A stretch of DNA of 64,000 nucleotides, from NCBI GenBank assembly GCA_964291335.2, contig OZ219749.1:62001-126000 (forward strand), in the 5' to 3' direction. The notes under the pieces were generated by a model, which was not told where the DNA came from, searched no databases, and saw only the letters and a list, made by a program, of their open reading frames with translations. This document shows, one piece after another, positions 42,088 to 53,492 of this stretch. The stretch is from G964291335 sp964291335 (GTDB lineage Bacteria > Chloroflexota > Dehalococcoidia > Lucifugimonadales > UBA3495). Numbering within the stretch: position 1 is the stretch's first letter; every line of letters begins with the position of its first letter. Made by a program: the position numbers and the translations under genes.

Positions 42088-42247
42088 TTGCCCTTGTCCG
42101 GACGCCTTTATCGCTCCTTTGCCGCTACCCTGACTACGGCTTTCGGGAAGCCCGAAACAAGGAGCAAGCAACAAGGAAGGGCTGAACCAATGTGAGGATG
42201 GCGATGATTTGTCAGCCATTATATCTATTAGGAAGAAAGGACGAAGA

Positions 42248-42280
42248 GACGGGGCCGGCGGTTGAACCGCCGGCCCCGTC
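42248..42280. terminator. Bidirectional terminator between convergent genes
   Basis: GACGGGGCCGGCGGTT-G-AACCGCCGGCCCCGTC: 14-15 bp perfect stem, 26 bases past the RdhA-like stop on the minus strand. Confidence 0.7.
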
Positions 42281-42306
42281 GCCGTGATACGCGGGGGAAT
42301 TGAAGA

Positions 42307-43578
42307 CTAAATGTAGTCTTCTTCTTCCATCATACCCATATTGTCCCGGCTCTGGGACAGGCCGCGGGCAATCTCAGCCCGGAACTCTTCAACCATATCG
42401 TCGGTGAGGTTGCCGCCATTAGCCATCGCCCGGTTCTTCAGCTGAATGAAGGCCCACTCTTCAGTATCGCCTTGCGGCATGCTGAAGAAGCCGGCGTCGA
42501 AGACCGGCATTTCACCGGGGCCGAAATAGCCCTTGCCTTCCAGGGTGTACCCTTCCAGGTCGTGGGTTCCCTTGCCCAGCACCTGACCGGTCTCGGCATA
42601 GTGATCCATCACGTTCTTCAGGCCGTACTTCTGAATGGGGCATACCTTCATGCAGATGCCGCAACCCAAGTAGCGGGCCATTACCGGCCGGCAGCGCTTG
42701 AAGTAGAGCTTGTTCTTCTCAATTCCCCGCCACCAGATTTTGTCGCGCATCAGGGCGCGGCCGGGGCAGCGGTTCACGCAGACCTGGCAAACCTGACAGA
42801 AGGCGTGGATACCATAGTCCACCGGCTGGTCATAGGTAACATTGGCGTCGGTGGTAATCATCATCAAGCGGCAGCGGGAGCCGACGTGGGGCGTAAGCAG
42901 GTAACCGCAGGCGCCCAACTGGCCGAGGCCGGCCGCCACGAACATGGGGATGTACGGGCCGGTATTGTCGTTGGGGCTGTGCACCTGGGCCCGATAGCCG
43001 AGGCTGCGGATGTAGTTGCCCAACTCCAAACCGGCGGCGCCTTCCGTCCGGTAGGTGCTGGAGTGAACGATTTCGGCGTCCACGCTGGGGATGGTCTGGG
43101 TCGGCTCGAAGTCCTGCTCGTAAGCCAGGCAAACGACGTGGGGGAACTTTACCCAGTCCTTCTTGCTCTGGTAGGTATAGTGGGTGTCATAAGCGGTGAT
43201 GCCCACTTCGACATAACCCAGTTCGCGAGCCTTGGCCTTAATCAACTCACTGACGTCCTCGCCGGTCGGTTCGGCGGTAGGCTCCAGGTTGCCGGTGAGG
43301 CGGGCGCCCATAATCAGGGAGCGATTGAGCTTGTCATGCTCCTTGCGGATTTCCCGCATTTCAACGTGCTGGTCGCGGATAGCATTGGCCCAGTCCCGGG
43401 AAGCCCGCTCGGTAATATTCATGGTCTCCACGGGATACTCCCGGGCGTACCAGTCAACTTCCCGCTGGATTTTGGGGATGCCGGGAACCGTAGCCAGCTC
43501 TTCAGGTACAGGGATGGTCACCGGAGCATCGCCGGCATTCTTGCCAGGTCGTACGACCTCATGGCCGATTTTCAGCAT
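42307..43578 (-). CDS. Reductive-dehalogenase-like (RdhA/QueG-type) iron-sulphur protein (423 aa)
   Basis: Corrinoid/Fe-S reductase type. Two [4Fe-4S] clusters: CQVCQVCVNRCP (about residues 258-269) and C-x10-CGICMKVCP (about 292-311). The upstream region has GYVEVGITAYDTHYTYQS, VVCLAYEQDFEP, GLGQLGACGYLLTPHVGSRCRLMMI, the cobalamin-domain pattern. There is no Tat signal, so it is cytoplasmic, and no membrane-anchor rdhB was seen. Marine and subsurface Chloroflexota carry many such genes; the substrate is unknown. GGGAGGAGAAGGT precedes the ATG; promoter at 43613-43641. Confidence 0.75.
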   Translation of the reverse strand: MLKIGHEVVRPGKNAGDAPVTIPVPEELATVPGIPKIQREVDWYAREYPVETMNITERASRDWANAIRDQHVEMREIRKEHDKLNRSLIMGARLTGNLEPTAEPTGEDVSELIKAKARELGYVEVGITAYDTHYTYQSKKDWVKFPHVVCLAYEQDFEPTQTIPSVDAEIVHSSTYRTEGAAGLELGNYIRSLGYRAQVHSPNDNTGPYIPMFVAAGLGQLGACGYLLTPHVGSRCRLMMITTDANVTYDQPVDYGIHAFCQVCQVCVNRCPGRALMRDKIWWRGIEKNKLYFKRCRPVMARYLGCGICMKVCPIQKYGLKNVMDHYAETGQVLGKGTHDLEGYTLEGKGYFGPGEMPVFDAGFFSMPQGDTEEWAFIQLKNRAMANGGNLTDDMVEEFRAEIARGLSQSRDNMGMMEEEDYI

Positions 43579-43612
43579 ACCTTCTCCTCCCTTGGATCAA
43601 GTCTTGAGCGTA

Positions 43613-43641
43613 AAGGTAAACCTTGCGTTTTTATTTGTCAA
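43613..43641 (-). promoter_or_regulatory. Promoter for the RdhA-like gene
   Basis: Minus-strand TTGACA (43636-43641), 17-base spacer, TACCTT (43613-43618), 35 bases before the ATG. It lies in a clearly AT-rich stretch. Confidence 0.65.
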
Positions 43642-44066
43642 TACTATGCGTTAACAGTTTTTATATTCCTTTTTGCAATACTAACAAACGCCCGACCGGA
43701 TTATTGCAACAGCCGGTCAGTCCTGACCAGGGGTGTCATTGCTTTTACTTGACGGCCGGTTGCCGCCCGCCGGCATAGTCAACTTAAAACACTTCCGGGG
43801 CAGCTGACCTGGTGGCTGGAAACTCTGAAAACCCCGCTCATGAAATCATAGGTTTACCCGGGCATTGCTTTACACACCACCTCGCCCGGCAATAAAATGC
43901 GCTGCCAGGGGCTGGTTAACCCGGAAACCGGGGTGTATTGCGGCGGCGCCGACCTTCGCAAAGAGCCGGTCAGCCAGTCTGGTAGTTCATCCTGCCGGCT
44001 GACTCCGGTTTCGGGGAAGCGCGCACAGCGGGCATTGACCAAATCTTTACATTTCAGGAAACGAAA
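43642..44066. other. Intergenic between divergent genes, 425 bp
   Basis: Apart from the AT-rich start near the rdhA promoter, no RNA gene or coding frame is convincing. It must hold the promoter of the methyltransferase gene; TTGACG near 43748 lacks a well-placed -10. Confidence 0.4.
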
Positions 44067-44870
44067 ATGACCCAGCCAACCGGAAACGAGCCTCACCCGC
44101 ACCTCCGGGAGAATGCCGCCCAACGAATGTTCGGCGCTCAGGCGCCCTTATACGCCGCCAGCCAGGTGCACATCAGCGACAGTCGATTAACCGTCTTGCA
44201 GCAGCTGATGGCCGAGATTCCAACCCCAAGGTGGGCCCTGGACCTGGGCGCCGGGGCCGGCTTCACTGCCTTCTCTGCCGCAAAATATGCCAGCCGGGTG
44301 CTGGCTTCCGACATTACCCGGCCCATGCTCCAGGAAACCCGCCGTATCGGTCAGGAGCGGCAGTTGACCAACGTGCTGCTCTGCCAGAACCGGGCGGAAG
44401 ACCTGCCTTTGGCCGGCGAATCTATGGACCTGGTTACCTGCCGCGCGGCCGGCCACCACTTTTCCGACCTGGGCGCCGCCTTTGACGAGATACATCGGGT
44501 ACTCCGGCCCGGCGGGGCTTTAGTGATGGCCGACTCAGTTGCGCCGGAAGACGACGACCTGGCCGGGTGGATGAACGACATTGAGCTGCGCCGGGATTTC
44601 AGCCACGTAGCAAACCGGAAAGTTACTACCCTTTTGCAGATGCTGAAAGACCGCCGTTTGCCGGTGCAGGTCCGGGTCAACGAGCAAACCCGCATGACTT
44701 TTAATGACTGGGTAAGACGTACTGCCACCCCGAAGGATGCGGTAGTCTCGCTGCGCCAGGATTTCCGCAACGCTTCATCCGCCGCCAGGGCCGCCTTCCT
44801 GATTCAGGAGCAGGGAGGCGACTTCAGTTTTGCCTGGCCCAGCCTGGTGTTCCGCGCCATTAAGGAATGA
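44067..44870 (+). CDS. Class I SAM-dependent methyltransferase (UbiE-like, 267 aa)
   Basis: ALDLGAGAGFTAFSAA is the SAM-binding glycine loop, RAEDLPLAGESMDLVTCRAAGHHFSDL the following acidic and strand-4 motifs, and EIHRVLRPGGALVMAD the conserved post-motif. Resembles UbiE/MenG and related small-molecule methyltransferases; substrate unknown. ATG 44067 follows CAGGAAACGAAA. The 3' 29 bases are repeated just downstream. Confidence 0.75.
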   Translation: MTQPTGNEPHPHLRENAAQRMFGAQAPLYAASQVHISDSRLTVLQQLMAEIPTPRWALDLGAGAGFTAFSAAKYASRVLASDITRPMLQETRRIGQERQLTNVLLCQNRAEDLPLAGESMDLVTCRAAGHHFSDLGAAFDEIHRVLRPGGALVMADSVAPEDDDLAGWMNDIELRRDFSHVANRKVTTLLQMLKDRRLPVQVRVNEQTRMTFNDWVRRTATPKDAVVSLRQDFRNASSAARAAFLIQEQGGDFSFAWPSLVFRAIKE

Positions 44871-44933
44871 AGCATAGCGGCTATAAGTGCCCGCAGGGTG
44901 AATGCTGGTGTTCCGCGCCATCAAGGAACGAAG
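44844..44933 (+). repeat. 29-bp direct duplication of the methyltransferase 3' end
   Basis: CTGGTGTTCCGCGCCATTAA plus GGAATGAAG (44844-44872) recurs at 44905-44933 with two substitutions. The copy carries no full gene; it looks like a local duplication or the scar of a lost second copy. Confidence 0.6.
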
Positions 44934-45235
44934 GCCGCCGGGGGCGGAATCACTACAATCAAATCGCCGGTTTTGTCGTTCCTGTTTTGCCGAAACAAAT
45001 CCCGCAAGGCGCTGTATAACCTGGCGGACGGAAACAGCATCCCGGCGTCCCCCGGGAATGTTCGGCTGTTTCGGTCAGGCGGCCGGCCTATTCAGAAAGC
45101 AGCCGGGAGCTTGCCTTGTCTGACTTGCCTTGTCTGAAAGGACGTATATAATCCGACTAAACGGCCGCTCGCCTCTCCGGGGGTCATTTTGCCGCCGGCC
45201 CGCCGGCGCAGCAGTTTAACGTGGAGGAATATCAG
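44934..45235. other. Intergenic, ~300 bp, with promoter and short tandem repeat
   Basis: CTTGCCTTGTCTGA occurs twice in tandem (45110-45137), then TATAAT at 45147-45152, giving TTGCCT-16-TATAAT as the likely promoter of the MmgE/PrpD gene. Nothing else recognised. Confidence 0.45.
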
Positions 45236-46618
45236 ATGGGCGCAACGGAAACTATTGCCAATTGGGTGGTCAACACCGGTTACGAAGACATCCCTCCCGA
45301 AGCCATCCGGGTAGCCAACGAATCCTGCTTCGATTTGCTGGGTGTAATTCTGGCTGGCTCAGTTCAGCCGGTCGGGGAAATCATAAAGCAGTATGTAGCT
45401 GATAGCGGTGGCGCGTCCCAGGCCACTGTTTTAGCTTCGGGCCGGCAAACTTCATTGGCCAACGCTGCCCTGGCCAACGGAACCATGGGCCACGCCCTGG
45501 ACTATGATGACTTTGGCGGCTTCGGACACCCCACGGTGGCTATCTTCCCGGCCCTGCTGGCCCTGGGCGAAAGCCTGAACTCCACCGGCAGAGACCTGCT
45601 GGAGGCTTATGTAATCGGATGCGAACTGGGCCTTGCGCTGCAGCACACTACCAAATACGCCCAAATGGAACGGGGGTTTCATAGTACCGCCGTAATTGGC
45701 CGGATGGCTGCCACCGCAGCCTGCGCCAGGCTTTTGAGGCTGAACCAGGAGCAAACGGTTATTGCCCTGGGCATTGCCGGCTCCATGGCCAGCGGCGTAA
45801 TTCACAACTTCGGGACCATGGTAAAGCCGCTCCACGCCGGAATTACCTGCCGCGATGCGGTAATGGCAGTTCAATTGGCTCAACGAGGCTTTACGGCAGG
45901 CCACCGGATATTTGAGCACCCCCTGGGGTTCACTGCTGCCGTTCTCGGCGAGGGCATATACGACCTGGAGCAGATGGCCGCGAATCTGGGCAACCCGTTC
46001 CGAATCCAGGACGCTTTGATTATCAAGAAATACCCCTGCTGCGGCGGCAACCATGCCATGCTGGACAGCCTGTTCAGCTTAATGCGGGAACACCATTTTA
46101 CCTGGGAGGATGTAGCCAGCGCCGAAGTGGACCAATCCTATCTGTCCATAGTAATGCTGTACCCGGAGCCGGATGACCCGCTTAAGGGGAAGTTCAGCGC
46201 CAGGTATAACGTGGCCGCCGCTCTGGTGGATGGCGCAGTCAATATTGACACTTTCAACGACGCGAAAATCGCCGACCCGGCGATACAGGAAGCCATGGGC
46301 AAGGTTAGTACCAGGGTTCTTTCCAAATGGGAGGAAAGCTCCGGGGATGTTTCCGGGGGCCTTCCCGTGCGGATTACCCTGAAGGATGGCCGAACCTTTG
46401 AGCACGTTACCGACCGGGACATGATTCTGGGCGGCGCCAAAAACCCCTGGGGGTTTGCCAGCATTAAGGACAAGTTCGAAGCAAACGTCGGGCTGGTTCT
46501 TAACGAAGACCGGGTGGCCGAAACAACCCGAATCTGGTCCGACATTGGCGAGGTAACTGAAATCGGCGAAACCATCCGGAACACTCTGGTTGCCGCCGCC
46601 CGGCAGGGCAGCCGGTAG
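45236..46618 (+). CDS. MmgE/PrpD-family protein (460 aa)
   Basis: The ATG at 45236 follows GGAGGAATATCAG; the GTG 15 bases earlier lies in that ribosome site. Motifs: FDLLGVILAGS, LANAALANGTMGHALDYDDF, HPTVAIFPALLALGE, GSMASGVIHNFGTMVKPLHAG, and YPCCGGNHAMLD. The family includes 2-methylcitrate dehydratase, cis-aconitate decarboxylase and iminodisuccinate epimerase; the exact reaction cannot be told. Full length. Confidence 0.8.
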   Translation: MGATETIANWVVNTGYEDIPPEAIRVANESCFDLLGVILAGSVQPVGEIIKQYVADSGGASQATVLASGRQTSLANAALANGTMGHALDYDDFGGFGHPTVAIFPALLALGESLNSTGRDLLEAYVIGCELGLALQHTTKYAQMERGFHSTAVIGRMAATAACARLLRLNQEQTVIALGIAGSMASGVIHNFGTMVKPLHAGITCRDAVMAVQLAQRGFTAGHRIFEHPLGFTAAVLGEGIYDLEQMAANLGNPFRIQDALIIKKYPCCGGNHAMLDSLFSLMREHHFTWEDVASAEVDQSYLSIVMLYPEPDDPLKGKFSARYNVAAALVDGAVNIDTFNDAKIADPAIQEAMGKVSTRVLSKWEESSGDVSGGLPVRITLKDGRTFEHVTDRDMILGGAKNPWGFASIKDKFEANVGLVLNEDRVAETTRIWSDIGEVTEIGETIRNTLVAAARQGSR

Positions 46619-46813
46619 TTCGCCCTGTCGGGTCAGTCCGGGCTTTCGGCCGGCTGAAGCGCCGCCGCGGGAAGCCCGGAAAACACGGGGCATTATCCGG
46701 TGAACTAAAGCCCTGAACAACTTATGCCTCTGCCGGGAAACCCGGTAAGCTGCCAGCGTGGTTTCGGCTTCGCTGCTGGCTGCGGGCTTCCCGGCAGAGC
46801 ATTTCGCATATAA

Positions 46814-47242
46814 TCAAGGTTCTATTCTGATAGCATCCCCCACCTTAATCGGCCCGCCGTTGATAACCATCGCCAGAATCCCCCGACGGCGCCGTAATGC
46901 CTCCCGCAGGCCCATGCGGATGGCATCCATCTTCCCGCAAGGTTCACACTCGCCGACTATTTCCAGGGTAACCTGGTCGCCCACGAAGAAGACCTGCCCC
47001 GGCTGAGCTTGAGCCAGGTCCAGGCCAGCGGTGGTAATGTTCTCCTTAATCTGGCCCGGCGCCAGCTCGAAGTAATCCAGGGTCTCTTTGTCCATCACCA
47101 GAACCTGGCGGGCGTTTCTTACGTTGCAACTGCGGTCGCCCTCCAGACCGTGGGCCGAAATGGCCGTGGCCTCTTCTACCGGCTCTGAAGGGTTGCCCTT
47201 AACCCGGGCAATGTGTAGGTGCACTACGCTTCCTTCCTGCAT
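46814..47242 (-). CDS. MOSC-domain protein (142 aa)
   Basis: Stand-alone MOSC domain, as in YiiM and the C-terminus of molybdenum cofactor sulphurases. GLEGDRSCNVRNARQVLVMD, GQIKENITTAGLDLAQAQPGQVFFVGD and ECEPCGKMDAIRMGL give the family pattern, the last holding the conserved Cys. It probably handles sulphur on a molybdenum or thio compound. GGAAG...ATG at 47242. Convergent with nothing; diverges from the 23S promoter. Confidence 0.8.
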   Translation of the reverse strand: MQEGSVVHLHIARVKGNPSEPVEEATAISAHGLEGDRSCNVRNARQVLVMDKETLDYFELAPGQIKENITTAGLDLAQAQPGQVFFVGDQVTLEIVGECEPCGKMDAIRMGLREALRRRRGILAMVINGGPIKVGDAIRIEP

Positions 47243-47387
47243 CGACTTCCTCCTGTTGCCCCGCGCGGCAGGGGCAACCTGCCAGCGGAGTAAGGTAAAA
47301 TCCGGGGGATTATATGGTTAATCAAGCTGAATTGCCATTGTTATGGTTCGGGTCAAAAGCAATTTGGAAATTGACCCCATAACCCCC

Positions 47388-47416
47388 TTGACGCTGGGCG
47401 CAACTATCTCTATAAT
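47388..47416 (+). promoter_or_regulatory. Promoter of the 23S rRNA unit
   Basis: TTGACG (47388-47393), 17 bases, perfect TATAAT (47411-47416), 196 bases before 23S. Since no 16S gene separates them, 23S has its own promoter. Confidence 0.75.
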
Positions 47417-47500
47417 CAGTTTTTACAGAAATCGGCGGAGCCACGCAAGTAGGTATGATAGTTACCTGAAAGCGCACCGGCAGACTGGGCGAACCCGAAC

Positions 47501-47531
47501 GGCGGTTTGGGGTAACCCAACCGCCCTTTTC
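47501..47531 (+). terminator. Terminator-like hairpin in the 23S leader
   Basis: GGCGGTTTGGG-GTAA-CCCAACCGCC, 10 bp with one bulged T, followed by CTTTTC, lying between the rRNA promoter and the 23S gene. It may require antitermination or help processing. Confidence 0.5.
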
Positions 47532-47556
47532 TATGCACATTAAAAAGAGAATAAGG

Positions 47557-47578
47557 AACCTTGAGAAATTGTCCTGAA
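47557..47578 (+). other. 23S processing stem, 5' arm
   Basis: AACCTTGAGAAATTGTCCTGAA is complementary (one G-U/mismatch) to 50734-50755 beyond the 23S 3' end, so the transcript loops the 23S out on a 22-bp stem, as for RNase III processing. Confidence 0.7.
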
Positions 47579-47611
47579 ACTCGGAACTGCAAAGTTTGGA
47601 GTTCTTAGCGT

Positions 47612-50697
<3,086 letters not shown>

Positions 50698-50733
50698 ACG
50701 CTATGAGCTTCAAACCATCTGGCAGTCGCCAGC

Positions 50734-50755
50734 TTCAGGGCAATTTCTCAAGGTT
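50734..50755 (+). other. 23S processing stem, 3' arm
   Basis: TTCAGGGCAATTTCTCAAGGTT pairs with 47557-47578 upstream of the 23S gene. Confidence 0.7.
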
Positions 50756-50787
50756 TCTTGTTCTTCAGCCATCACTAATCAGCTCAT

Positions 50788-50862
<75 letters not shown>

Positions 50863-50929
50863 ATAATCAGTTGAACAACTCCCACCGCCCCCGGCAAATG
50901 CCGGGGGCGATTGTTAATGGAAGGGCGAA

Positions 50930-51958
50930 ATGCAAGACGTGCTTCTCTGGGGGGTGGGCGTAATAGTTCTCTTTGCGGGAGGGCTCGGCGCGTATCTGTT
51001 TCTGAAGGGCCAACGGTTTGATCTCGTGGAATATGAGCGGATAGCCGTCTTCAAGGGCACCGGCGAGTTTGTCGGAATTAGAGGCCCCGGCAGAGTGTTC
51101 ATTTGGCCGTCTATTTTCCGGTTCTGGGTCGGTGAGCAGGTTCGGGGAAGCGACGGCCTGGTGGTGAAAAACGCCGATGTTGAGAATCCGGAAAGCAGGT
51201 TTGACCTCAGAGAGGAAACAACCCCCATTGTACCGGTCCACTGTATTACCGGCGATGATGTCGTTGTTTCTATATCGCCCGCCTTTACCTACCGCATAAC
51301 AGACCCCGAAAAGCTCGTCCTCAATATCAATGACCACGGAATGGCTCTGGCCAATGCAATTCACGGGGTTCTTTTCGCAGTGGTAGGGGGTATGTCCTTA
51401 ACCGAAGTAATTACTGGCCGCGAGTTTATCGTGGAACAAATGCGAGCGCGCATATCCGAACAGGCTGAAAGGTGGGGTATAAACGTCATCAGCGTGGAAC
51501 TTACCGACGTTAAACCCGATGAGGCAGTTGAGAAAGCCATGAATGACCGCAAAGCTGCCGAGGAAAAAGCCGAGGCTGACCGGTTGAATCTGGTCGTCGC
51601 TGCCGAGGCCCGCCGGCAGGGAGGAGAAATAGATAACCAGACCGCGCTAGCGAAAGCCGAGGCAGATAAGCAATCCATCATCGCTATGGCCGAAGCCGAA
51701 AAGTATGCCGCCATTGCGAAAGCGGAAGGAGATAAGGAGGCGGAAATCCTGAAAGCGCAGGGGACTAATGCCCTCTATAGAGCGATTCTGGAGCTCGGCG
51801 ACGAAGTGGACGTCGTTCTGAAATACGAGCAAATCCAGGCTCTCAGGAGTCTTGGCAACTCCTCTAATTCGAAGCTGGTTATTCTGCCAGCTAACATGAC
51901 GGATATTACCGGTTTACGAGATATTTCAATGGTGGATGGTAACATAGCCTCCCAGTGA
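50930..51958 (+). CDS. SPFH/band 7 (stomatin-like) protein (342 aa)
   Basis: One N-terminal membrane helix (about residues 5-26), a band 7 domain (FDLVEYERIAVFKGTGEF ... TPIVPVHCITGDDVVVSISPAFTYRI), and an Ala/Glu/Lys-rich coiled coil (~200-280) ending in a short beta segment (SKLVILPANMTDITGL). Such proteins oligomerise into membrane scaffolds that organise lipid domains or proteases. Usually paired with NfeD; none is seen here. Confidence 0.8.
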   Translation: MQDVLLWGVGVIVLFAGGLGAYLFLKGQRFDLVEYERIAVFKGTGEFVGIRGPGRVFIWPSIFRFWVGEQVRGSDGLVVKNADVENPESRFDLREETTPIVPVHCITGDDVVVSISPAFTYRITDPEKLVLNINDHGMALANAIHGVLFAVVGGMSLTEVITGREFIVEQMRARISEQAERWGINVISVELTDVKPDEAVEKAMNDRKAAEEKAEADRLNLVVAAEARRQGGEIDNQTALAKAEADKQSIIAMAEAEKYAAIAKAEGDKEAEILKAQGTNALYRAILELGDEVDVVLKYEQIQALRSLGNSSNSKLVILPANMTDITGLRDISMVDGNIASQ

Positions 51959-52097
51959 ACGTAGTTCGGCGGATGATTTTCCGCCCTTGCCGGCGGCGGC
52001 CCTTCGGTCCTTCTATCAGCAACCCAACCAGCCCTCGGCAAATGCCTGGGCTGGTATAATTGGCCGGCAAAAAAACCGCCAGAACAAGGTGAATAAA

Positions 52098-52823
52098 ATG
52101 ACATTGCCGCAACCGGCTGCAACCGGAGCCGCCAACCTGCCCAGTCAACGGGTCGGCCTCATCGTACCCTCAACCAACACCGTTATGGAACCGGACCTGT
52201 ACCGCCACCTGCCCCAGGGCGTTACCCTGCACACCGCCCGGATGCTGCTGGAAGGCAGCGTTACCATCGAGGCTGAAGAGCTGATGCTGGACGTTTACCT
52301 GCCCCAATGCGCCCGACAAATCGGCACCTTGCAACCCAACGTGGTGGTTTTCGGCTGCACCTCGGCCGGGGCCCTGCGCGGGCCGGCCTATGAGCAAAAC
52401 CTGGCCGAGGAACTTTCCGCGACTACCCGCGCCCCTACCATTACCATTATGGGCGCAGTGGTGGCGGAACTGCGCCGCCAGGCGGCCGCCAGCGTTGCCG
52501 TTCTTACGCCTTATTCCCGGGAAATCAACGATACCATCAGGGAATCCCTGGAATCTTCAGGGTTTACCGTGCCTTATATCAACGGTATGGATGTTAAAGG
52601 GGCTTTTAACATTGCGGCGGTTACCCCAAAGGAGATTGTGGCCTATGCCCGGGAACAGCTGGAAGGCGTGGCAGCAGACTGCCTTTTCTTCTCCTGCGCC
52701 AACCTGCGGTCGGTGGATGTGCTGGACGAACTGGAACAGGCCGCCGGCCGGCCAGTGATAACCAGCAACCAGGCCGTTTTAGCGGGAGTCAAGCGCACCC
52801 TGGCCGATTCTACCGCTGCTTAA
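52098..52823 (+). CDS. Asp/Glu racemase-superfamily protein (maleate isomerase/AMDase-like, 241 aa)
   Basis: RVGLIVPSTNTVMEPDLYRHLP is the usual start of maleate cis-trans isomerases and arylmalonate decarboxylases. Two catalytic-type cysteines are in FGCTSAGALRG (~92) and FFSCANLRS (~197). Substrate: a small dicarboxylate; exact reaction unknown. AAGGTGAATAAA before the ATG at 52098 decides the start. Confidence 0.8.
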   Translation: MTLPQPAATGAANLPSQRVGLIVPSTNTVMEPDLYRHLPQGVTLHTARMLLEGSVTIEAEELMLDVYLPQCARQIGTLQPNVVVFGCTSAGALRGPAYEQNLAEELSATTRAPTITIMGAVVAELRRQAAASVAVLTPYSREINDTIRESLESSGFTVPYINGMDVKGAFNIAAVTPKEIVAYAREQLEGVAADCLFFSCANLRSVDVLDELEQAAGRPVITSNQAVLAGVKRTLADSTAA

Positions 52824-52839
52824 AAGGCGTTGCCTCGCG

Positions 52840-52869
52840 TTGACTCAACCGAAACCGGACGGCTATAAT
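52840..52869 (+). promoter_or_regulatory. Promoter for the 52904 gene
   Basis: TTGACT (52840-52845), 18 bases, TATAAT (52864-52869), 34 bases before the ATG. Confidence 0.65.
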
Positions 52870-52903
52870 CTGCCTGAATCTATGGAAAGGGTTGGCAGCA
52901 GCT

Positions 52904-53200
52904 ATGGTTAAAACCGGACAACGTTATGTCAGCCCCGGCGGGGCCGAGATGGTGGTTACCAAGGGCGGCGACGGGGATTTTACCGACGGAGAGACCCCGT
53001 TGCAGCTGAAGGGGTCAGAGGCCGCTTTTGCCGGTGTTGAACCTTCCCCAGACGCCATTGACCTGGCCCTGGGCAAGCGGTTCGCTACCCCCGACGGCTC
53101 GGTATCGGTTCTGGTAACCAGGGCCGGCCGTTGCGACCTGCGTTACAATGGCGAGGTCATGGAACTTCAACAGCCCAAAGAACTGCCCTCTTCAGACTGA
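52904..53200 (+). CDS. Two-repeat small protein, possibly degenerate desulforedoxin-like (98 aa)
   Basis: The protein is an internal duplication: GQRYVSPGGAEMVVTKGGDGDFTDGETPLQL and GKRFATPDGSVSVLVTRAGRCDLRYNGEVMEL align along their length. The pattern resembles desulforedoxin (YxCxxCGxxVxVxxxGxGxLxCCGxxM) with the iron-binding cysteines lost, only one Cys remaining. This reading is inference. Own promoter; terminator downstream. Confidence 0.55.
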   Translation: MVKTGQRYVSPGGAEMVVTKGGDGDFTDGETPLQLKGSEAAFAGVEPSPDAIDLALGKRFATPDGSVSVLVTRAGRCDLRYNGEVMELQQPKELPSSD

Positions 53201-53271
53201 GAACTCCACCTCCGGCATATCCGGGTCGGCCTACGCCAAAAAAAGCGCTGACCTAGCCTGGCAATCAGACC

Positions 53272-53293
53272 GGGGCGGGTTAAAACCCGCCCC
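53272..53293 (+). terminator. Terminator after the two-repeat gene
   Basis: GGGGCGGGTT-AA-AACCCGCCCC followed by TTGTT; 72 bases past the stop. Confidence 0.65.
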
Positions 53294-53492
53294 CTTGTTC
53301 CAGGCCTCCCATCCACCAGCCAGCTTACCCCTGAACGAGCCCCGGAAGTTTGCTGCCCGTCAATTGGCTGGAATGCGCCGGGCCATACTTTCAATGCGAT
53401 TGCCCGGCCCGGCGGCCCCGCAGCTATGGCGCCAAGCCGCATAATTTAATATATTGGGTGTTACTGCCGGAACCACCAGGAGATTTGCCCCC

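Noticed and set aside
50700..50787. 5S rRNA after 23S
   Set aside because: Only 90 bases lie before the tRNA, and they are taken by the 23S processing stem.
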